36,201 bases of DNA from Nymphaea colorata. Its lineage: Eukaryota; Streptophyta; Magnoliopsida; Nymphaeales; Nymphaeaceae. A program made the translations under genes and the position numbers. Every line of letters begins with the position of its first letter. Within the stretch, counting starts at the first letter, position 1. A model generated the notes under the pieces. That model worked only from the letters and a program-made list of their open reading frames with translations. It searched no databases and had not been told where the DNA came from. Location of the stretch: assembly GCF_008831285.2 (NCBI RefSeq), contig NW_022205120.1:1-36201 (forward strand), in the 5' to 3' direction. Below are positions 29,935-36,201 of this stretch, piece after piece.

Positions 29935-30560
29935 AATCTAGCACAGCCCTATGTTACAGAAATTTCTGAATATTTTCTCCAAGAAGAAGGTCATTCTGCT
30001 GGACCAGAAACCCCGGAAGAGGCTTGGTGATTCTTTTGAGAGAGATGGGCTCTATCTACTACATTAACTTGAAAACAAACAAGGCACTTCCAGCTGACAA
30101 GAAGAATGAAGAATCACTCCTATGGCACTATAGGTTGGGATATTTGTTTGATCTAATTCTCAAAACTGTGTTTCTTAAGATCGTCTACAATTTTCCAGTA
30201 TGTGAGACATGCAATTACGCAAAGATGACTGGACAATCATTTCTTGAATCTGAAATAAAAAGCCAATATTGCTTCAACTTGGTTCAGGCCGATGTATGGG
30301 GCCCAGCTCCTGCTGTTTCCAACTTTATTTCAGATACTTTCTCCTGTTAAAAGATGACAAATCATGGACGAGTTGGGTGTTCTTTCTCAAGAAAAAAGGA
30401 TGAAGTATTTTTTATCAGCAGGCATTGCATGGCCACTAGGTTAAAAGAATCAAAACTTAGCTGGAACAATCTTGACATCAGGGCTGGGGCTTGTTCTCTC
30501 TATATGTTTGAAGTTGAACTCTTGTCCTCAGAAGAGGGGTCGACCTTTTAGTTGTTGTTA
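29926..30560 (+). pseudogene. CopB copy 2: gag-pre-integrase and integrase start, plus strand
   Basis: 30024-30350 reads IYYINLKTNKALPADKKNEE, LLWHYRLGYL, VCETCNYAKMTGQSF, QADVWGPAPAVSNF. A frame change then gives CYFLLLKDDKSWTSWVFFLK-like sequence and KKDEVFF. It is slightly better than copy 1, because the segment after WVFF continues as expected for an integrase (LKKKDEVF). From 30420 to 30551 another frame runs to a stop without recognised motifs. The left border again abuts the CopA LTR. Confidence 0.82.
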
Positions 30561-30569
30561 GCTCATAGC

Positions 30570-30775
30570 CATCTAGACATCCTTTGTCTTTCTCACTCCT
30601 CTTTTTTGCTTCTATTGTCGTTTCTTTGTTGTTCTTAATTTGTAATTTGGTGCTTTCTTGTCATCTATTTTATAATTCTTTTTTTATTTTATCTATGAAA
30701 ATTGGTTCAGATCAACCTATTTGAATCGTACCAGTTTGTTATTGGCCCGATATTTGATCAAATTATAATTGGCAT
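30570..30775 (+). repeat. Segment shared with 5325-5475, likely 3' part of the CopB relic
   Basis: It matches the isolated CopB-related piece in copy 1: 'tttctttg.tgt', 'cttaatttgta.tttggtg', 'ttcttgtcatctatttta', 'gaaaattggtt', 'atcaacctattt', 'gtaccagtt'. In both places it follows CopB coding remnants, so it may be non-coding 3' sequence or LTR of that element. Terminal TG/CA ends were not identified. Confidence 0.55.
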
Positions 30776-31189
30776 GCAGAGTTCTATATTTTATTAAATA
30801 ATCTTATTCCTAGTCCCACGAGTTCTTTTCGGCGATTGCCTGGGCCGCCCTTTTTACACTCCTACGCATGTCCAATGATATTGGATCGTGTAGGTCGGTG
30901 CAGGTTTGGAGTAATTTTTTTTTATAAGGCTGTGTATATTTTGGAATATTTACTTTTTCATAAACCCTTTTTGTCCTTCTAAAAGTCTTTTTGTTTTTAC
31001 TTAGACATGTTATTTTGGTTATTAAGCACCCATATGCATAATTTTTCATGCATAAGACCATATAAGACACTAATTTTAGATCCAGCTTTCCATAATGCTC
31101 ATGCCCATGTGAGTAGAGCCAAATGTCCTTCAACTGGCATACATAGTGCTTCCAAGTTCCATCCTTGCACTAGTATAGCACATTGCTCT
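30776..31189. other. Stretch with one unassigned minus-strand frame
   Basis: A 107-codon minus-strand frame (31133-30810) ends DLHDPISLDMRRSVKRAAQA and IAEKNSWD before its stop, followed within 40 bp by 'AATAAAATA' on the minus strand, which could be a polyadenylation signal. The C-terminal 25 residues look compositionally protein-like. The start is not an ATG context and no family is recognised. It may be a decayed exon or a repeat-derived frame. Confidence 0.25.
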
Positions 31190-31366
31190 CGATCTGACCA
31201 GGTCGACTGGAAACTGAAGGCATGTCATCGTCGTTTAAGAAAAGTCATTCCTGGGATTCAAAGAAAAGTCCGCTGAATTTTTCTCCTTTAACTGGCCCTT
31301 GCATCCAATTAAGATGAACCGATATAGTTAATTTCTAGTAACTAAAACTTACAAGTACATCATATG

Positions 31367-31422
<56 letters not shown>

Positions 31423-32010
31423 TATATATATATATATATATAAGGAATTGAAATCAGCTATTTTTTTGTTTTGTTTGGATAAAAACCATCACAGTGCATT
31501 TGCATTGACCAGTTGTTTGAGCATGATCTTTTGAAAGCAGTGTTTAATTATACAAAATAACAAAATGACCACTCTACTGCAGAAGTAGCTGCCTGAAATG
31601 TATGAAGTTATTAACATAAACATAACTAAAGTTTGTGCGGCACCATCCATCATGTACCTCCACCACGGGACTTACCATCGCACAAGATGATTCAGTTAAA
31701 TTTGAATGAACCTGCAATTGTGGGTCACCTTATACAGGATATGATCTGTCACTAGGGAAGGTCTCTATATTTTAATTTTAATTTGTTCTGCCTTAACACA
31801 AAATACAAGGTCAGCCGAATGCTATTGGGCCCAGCTATCATTAATTACCAAATAAGCACTTTATTAATTTGTCAGCCATTTGACCCAAATAATGCCAATG
31901 TTTAATTGATACCATATTTTTTTCGTTTAAGATTTAGAAAAAGAATTATATCAATTAATTATCAGATTGATAGTCATAGCACTAACTTCATCCACATTTT
32001 CTTTTCCCTG
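31190..32010 (+). repeat. Third, older partial copy of the left duplicated region
   Basis: Collinear patches match copy 2: about 31195-31240 with 22250-22300 ('gactggaaa..gaatgtcatc'), 31460-31600 with 22388-22550 ('tgcatttgca', 'acaaaataac', 'agtagctgcctgaa'), and 31685-31990 with 22785-23170. Divergence is clearly higher than between copies 1 and 2, and a (TA)n tract at 31371-31442 is inserted. The order of patches is the same as in copy 2. Confidence 0.72.
31371..31442. repeat. (TA)n microsatellite
   Basis: About 70 bp of TA dinucleotides with a single 'ga' interruption near 31421. Confidence 0.95.
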
Positions 32011-33010
32011 GCCCTGCAAATTAATCATCGTCAAAAACATTTTCATAAAATTAGATCAAATTGATAGATATAAATTTCAAAAAAATAACAAAGTATATTA
32101 TTTTGCAAACATGTACGAAGGTTATTATAATGTACTGCTGAAGTTGAAAAAAACAAAATCATTATCAATAGAATATTGATAAAAAAACATATAAAGACAA
32201 AGAAAATAGTGCGTGAGCACCCCACCCCGATCGTCAGGAAGGGGATGTTCAAGTAATATTGACAAAGTTACTCTTTGATGTAGATTCATTACTTATTCTT
32301 TCTATTAAAAGGGACGACAGCATAACTTCGAGCAGAGTTTGCATCGAAAGTGACAAAGAAAATTGTAGTGGTGTACTTGTGTCCGGATGGTTTGAGAGAT
32401 TGATTCGATCCTCCTTTGTACTTTAAGTTGTGTTTGATAGTTCGATGTAGCATTGAAAGGTATGCTTTAAAGGATCCTCAGCTTAAACAAACTAAAGATT
32501 TATGTAGCATGGATCTTAAATCCACGTATATTAAAATGATAGATTTAAGGTCGGATGGGGGGAGTTTCGACATGATCTGGTCCCTGGTGAAACAAATACA
32601 ACCACAACAATAACAACAAGCTATTGGCAATGCCTTTTGTTATTGCAAATATAATTATTGCCAACTCGCAAAAGTCCAATACTCGTCCTTGCCCTTTGCA
32701 GTGTTGCCAAAGTTTCGCTAGCCTCGGATCACCTGCTGCCATTTTAGAAGTGCACGGACTGGTCATTCCCAGCTTTTATCCAATGACATGCCTGTGTTGA
32801 GAAAACTTGACAAATCAATGTAAATTTGAAAATTTACATGGACAACGACAGATTCAGATTAGACATCCCTATCAAGTTTGAATTAAGAATGCATTTATAA
32901 AAGAAAGAATGGTTAAAATTTACTTGTTTCCACCATTCTTTCCATTCTACTTCAAACTTCTCAGCCATGGAAAAATGAAGTATTTGATGTAATCCAAGCA
33001 TGGCTTTCCT
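32011..33010. other. Unassigned non-coding stretch
   Basis: No gene recognised. The frames at 31967-32179, 32416-32613 and 32545-32766 have no family features. 32200-32260 and 32540-32590 are locally GC-richer. The 20-nt segment 32982-33001 recurs exactly inside the CopA copy 2 insertion (27656-27675). Confidence 0.35.
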
Positions 33011-33316
33011 TCAACAATATTGGGCGGCAGTACGCTTCTTGATTTCCACATCAACTTCTGCCTACAAGATCTAAGATCAAAGAATAGATCAGTTTTCAGC
33101 ACAAAGAAACTAACCAGCGTCAATCAATAGGACAAGCTTCTACAACAGGAAGAAACTAATCTAGCATGCACCTTAGAAAGGACAAGCTTCTGTGAATCAA
33201 TCATGCCCATCGAGTCTAGATCTTGATTAACTCTCCGCTCCTTGCTGACATCCATATCTGCAGTGCCTGATAGGACCATAACTAGTTCAGATCTGATGAG
33301 ATGACTCAGATGTTCT
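33011..33316 (-). CDS. Last two exons of an unidentified host gene
   Basis: On the minus strand, exon 33316-33172 follows a good acceptor (TTTCTCTTCTAG) and stays open for 48 codons: EHLSHLIRSELVMVLSGTAD, MDVSKERRVNQDLDSMGMID, SQKLVLSK. It ends AAG before GTGCATGC. The next exon starts at 33061 after TTGTAG and continues in the correct phase: AEVDVEIKKRTAAQYC and a TGA stop at 33013-33011. The 110-bp intron, phase agreement and charged helical composition support a real C-terminus. I do not recognise the family. Expression and completeness are unknown, and upstream exon candidates (33933-34658) do not all join in phase, so a pseudogene is possible. Confidence 0.45.
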
Positions 33317-33932
33317 CTAGAAGAGAAATTAACTCATGATCAACTAAGTCAAAACCAGCTTCATAACATCAAGGGACAAAATGCAAGTTCCAACTAAAAA
33401 TGACTTGATACTGATGAAACTACAAAAAAAAGGAGGAAATTCGGAAATTCAAACTGTTACAGTCTTAATGTATTAGAAGCAAAGTAGTTTATAAATCAAA
33501 TCATGAGAATATATATTGTTACATTAAAGAGAGGCAGCTCTTTGCAAATGCACCATGTCTCAAACAGCAACTATGTGTTTCAACAACTATACTAAGTAGT
33601 TAGTAGATTACACCTGTGACATGTAACTTGTTTCCAATAGCTATAGGTGTGCCATGAGTCTTAAGAATTATATTTATAATTTCACCAATACATTCTACTT
33701 GTTGAGTAAATTGGCCAATAGAAGATATACCAAGATAAGATCGAGAGAAAGGATTAAGTAGACCAAGTAAGGTTACTAAAAATAGCAAGAAGGCAATAGA
33801 CAGTATAAAGGCTATAAGCCCAAAAGATCTTGGATGCTCCATGAGCAGCAATTAGGGCACGGCCATCAGCAAAGAGGAATTCCTACATCCATACCAGTGC
33901 TACATAGTAATGAGACTGAATAATCATCTTAC
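33317..33932. other. Probable intronic or intergenic stretch
   Basis: It contains a minus-strand frame (33851-33600) with one hydrophobic helix near its start (FGLIAFILSIAFLLFLVTLL). The same region read in another frame gives EFLFADGRALIAAHGASKIF after a TGTAG acceptor-like site (33885). Neither joins cleanly to neighbouring exon candidates, so neither is called. Confidence 0.25.
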
Positions 33933-34658
33933 CCATGTGTTCCAAGAGGAAGGCCTTGAAGTTGTTCAGTATAATGTGGCATATCGAAAAGTACAAAGTC
34001 ATAAAATTCTTAATAAATAAGTAGATTGTATTGATTTCCAAATAAATATATTCATGCATACAAAGTATGTGGAATGGATCAAAGAAAGTAGGTCTTACAA
34101 AAGCTTTGAATGCTGGACGATGTGCAGCCATCTCATATAAGCAATTTGCAAACCATATCCAAAGCTTATACTAAAAAATTAGTACAATTATCATACAAAA
34201 ATATTGGCCATCATGGAAAAAACGATTGAGGGAAGAGACCAAAACCTACTAAAAACACTCGATATTCTCTTTGACTTAGCTATTACTTACAAGACACACT
34301 ATTAGAAAAGTGACTCGTAAAAGATGGTAGAGACATTATGGAGGATGACCACCATACAACATGCAAGATAGCATGTGTATAAAATATCAATAAACATGCA
34401 TTAAAAGATAGATATAAATATGTAGATAAATAGCTATATGTAATACATAAATAAATAGAGAACTAATGTAATGTGTACGACATTATCACTTCAAATAATA
34501 TGTCACCTTTGGGTCTTTGATAACTTTGAAGAAACCAAATGTCAAATTAGGACTCGTGTGTAAAAAAAGTGTAGCAAATACCGCCAACTACCTTATAGGT
34601 ATCCGCACTGCCCTTTCAAGATAATCTAAGATGCCCTCTATTGTTCCTTGCAACCCAC
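33933..34658 (-). other. Candidate upstream exons of the same minus-strand gene
   Basis: Two stretches look like exons. 34658-34592 reads GLQGTIEGILDYLERAVRIP-IR between an AG acceptor and a GTAG donor. 34008-33933 reads FYDFVLFDMPHYTEQLQGLP-LGTHG and ends at a GTAAG donor. A third, around 34165-34098, ends at GTAAG but is open in two frames, and 34550-34505 (LTFGFFKVIKDPK before GTGACA) is possible. Phases between these could not all be reconciled by eye. The shared strand and proximity suggest one gene, intact or decayed. Identity unknown. Confidence 0.35.
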
Positions 34659-34670
34659 CTTTAAAGTCAA

Positions 34671-35640
34671 ATAAATAAAACATCAACCTCGTATTTGAAA
34701 GAATTAACATGGCATTATTATAAGACTTGTCAGTTTCACACAGAAAAAAACCTCAAATGATCAAATGTAGTCAGACTAGGAAAAGATAATGAAAGATATA
34801 CAAAATGTGTCATTTCTAAGATTATAAGATTATAACTTTTAGAACTAATGTAATGTGTCATTGACTTGAGGATACAATGTCGAGCTCGACTCACTTAACT
34901 CGTTTATATTAATTTATTACTTCTATTTCTTTTAACTCATTGAACTGGTTTTTTAATTAATTCAACTATAAACATTCGTCTAACTATTAATGCTAGTGGA
35001 GCTGATTTTAAATGGATCGAGTTCTTACAACTCGAACTCGATCTTTGAGTATAAATTTAAGCCTGAGCTCAACTCGTTTCAAGTCAAGCTTTTACAACGG
35101 AGCTCGAGTCAAGCCAAGTTGATTTTGACTCTTACATAGGCATCCGACTGAATCACACCCTTAAAGAATTATGCTTCTGCTATTCATATAAATAGTTTTT
35201 TGGTAGGAGGATGACATGAAGTTTTACAAAGCAGTTTAAAAAGCAAAACAAAACAAAAAAAAGGTTAAAAAGATAAGCGGATCATGTTTGGCTCATAAGA
35301 ATTGAGATATGAACCGGGTTGTATCGGACCGGTTGACTGGGTCGATCCAGCTCAGGTCTTAACTGGGGTCAATGATATCACATGAACATTATTTTGGGGT
35401 CCCACCAGCATGTGGTTGCAGGCGGTGATCGTCTCGATGAGCATCATCATCCCATCCCTATCTAAAACTCATCCTTATCTGGTTCACCGTGATCTATGGG
35501 GTTCAGCGGCTCTTTTTTCATGTCTCCCTGACCCTGCCTTCAAATTTAGGGAGAGAGTTGAACATGCAATAACCAGAAACACACAATTATGACCAATAAA
35601 CCCTTACTTATAGGTGACAAAGTATATAACTTTTGTTCCT
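34671..35640. other. Non-coding; cluster of ACTCG/GAGCTC motifs
   Basis: No gene. From 34875 to 35130 the words 'gctcgac', 'actcg', 'gagctc' and 'tcgagtcaa' recur many times, a composition often seen in plant interspersed repeats, but no terminal repeats were found. The frame at 35410-35592 has no recognised motifs. Confidence 0.35.
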
Positions 35641-35649
35641 ACAATAAAC

Positions 35650-36201
35650 AATTCATTCTAAGTGTTGGACTTTTTTCATGGCTGGACCTTAGCCTGTGTA
35701 CATTCAGTTGGTGCAAAAGAAGCAGTCTGTTGCCCAGATCATACTTGACATGCATTTCTGCTGTGCAATATCCAAGTGTCATCTCTCCATCTTTAATGGC
35801 TAGCAGCGATTCCACTTCTAAACATTGCAAGATATTGAAGGTGGTAGCTTCAGTCTGCATTAGCGAAATGAAAGGTCATCTCTGGCAACCCTTCATATGG
35901 ATCACCATTGTTTCTACATGGTACACAGCAATCTTGCTCAAGGAAAGAAGCGTTCATGGTTTTGACATTTGCCGCTTGAACATACACATCTTGCAGAAAA
36001 GTCAGGCTGGTACCGAGTCTATGATGATCGATCTCGATCTCCCAATGCAGTCATCTGTGCAACCACAAATTGTATGTTGAGTCTGCTGTTCCCGACACTT
36101 ATGTTTGTCAGGATGAGCACATAAAAGCTGTCTTCACCACCATCTGATGCCATCGGCGTCTCTTGAACATCTTCTGTGCCTGAAAATGGTGCATCCTCAC
36201 C
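35650..36201 (-). pseudogene. Aspartic protease pseudogene 2 (C-terminal lobe, runs off the right edge)
   Basis: The minus strand from 36201 reads GEDAPFSGTEDVQETPM, SFYVLILTNISVGNSRLNI, the same region as FYTLTLDYLNV in pseudogene 1. The second catalytic site reads IID-S and then loses one base (36019-36014 is GAC TCG, followed by GTACC where GGTACC is expected), so the D-S-G triplet is broken. Beyond it come NNGDPYEGLPEMTFHFANAD, a stop where KLPPS should continue, and a C-terminal AEMHVKYDLGNRLLLLHQLN (35760-35690). Clear paralogue of pseudogene 1 in the same orientation. The N-terminal lobe lies outside the window. Confidence 0.85.

Noticed and set aside
30810-31133. 107-codon minus-strand frame ending IAEKNSWD, considered a gene
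   Set aside because: There is no proper start, no recognised motif and no conserved copy to compare. It is kept only as a note in the unassigned stretch.
33600-33851. Small membrane protein on the minus strand
   Set aside because: It has one hydrophobic stretch only, lies within the likely intron region of the candidate host gene, and shows no recognised family or conserved partner.
34875-35130. ACTCG/GAGCTC-rich cluster considered a specific transposon family
   Set aside because: The composition is suggestive, but no terminal repeats, target duplication or second copy were found in the window.
35589-36080. 163-codon plus-strand frame at the right edge
   Set aside because: It is antisense to aspartic protease pseudogene 2, whose motifs on the minus strand are clear.

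Overview
This window looks like AT-rich, repeat-dominated intergenic DNA from a flowering plant nuclear genome. The evidence is the set of families present: Ty1/copia retrotransposon relics with a Met-tRNA-type primer-binding site, L1-type plant LINE relics, a hAT-type MITE, pseudogenes of plant A1 aspartic proteases (CDR1/nepenthesin-like), and long (TA)n, (CA)n and (GA)n tracts. The species cannot be named from the sequence. No intact protein-coding gene was found. No tRNA, rRNA or CRISPR array was recognised. There is no sign of a bacterial-style operon or a novel functional system.

The main architecture is a large direct duplication. Copy 1 covers about 1-12361 and copy 2 about 21700-30382, in the same orientation, with collinear blocks 1-903/21700-22602, 4521-5145/23194-23815, 5525-8300/23820-26660 and 8300-12361/26660-30382. 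Copy 1 has gained or kept extra DNA at 904-4520 (hAT MITE, LINE fragment, microsatellite arrays) and at 5146-5524. A third, older and partial copy of the left block lies at about 31190-32010.

Both copies carry the same 3'-truncated copia element on the minus strand, called CopA here. It reads LTR, PBS, a leader built of degenerate tandem repeats, gag, protease and integrase. It lacks reverse transcriptase, RNase H and the 3' LTR. CopA abuts a plus-strand relic of a second copia element, CopB. The truncation and a shared integrase stop codon predate the duplication. Later damage is copy-specific.

Between the copies (12362-21699) lie a short tandem repeat with CACTA-like motifs, a broken aspartic protease gene on the minus strand (14160-16130), and the 5' part of a LINE on the plus strand (16370-19090). 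A foldback-type repeat follows. Right of copy 2 are the third repeat copy, a phase-consistent pair of exons (33011-33316, minus) that probably ends an unidentified host gene, possible upstream exons, and a second broken aspartic protease gene running off the right edge (35650-36201, minus). Nothing here is expected to act as a working pathway. The interest lies in how the locus was assembled and decayed.
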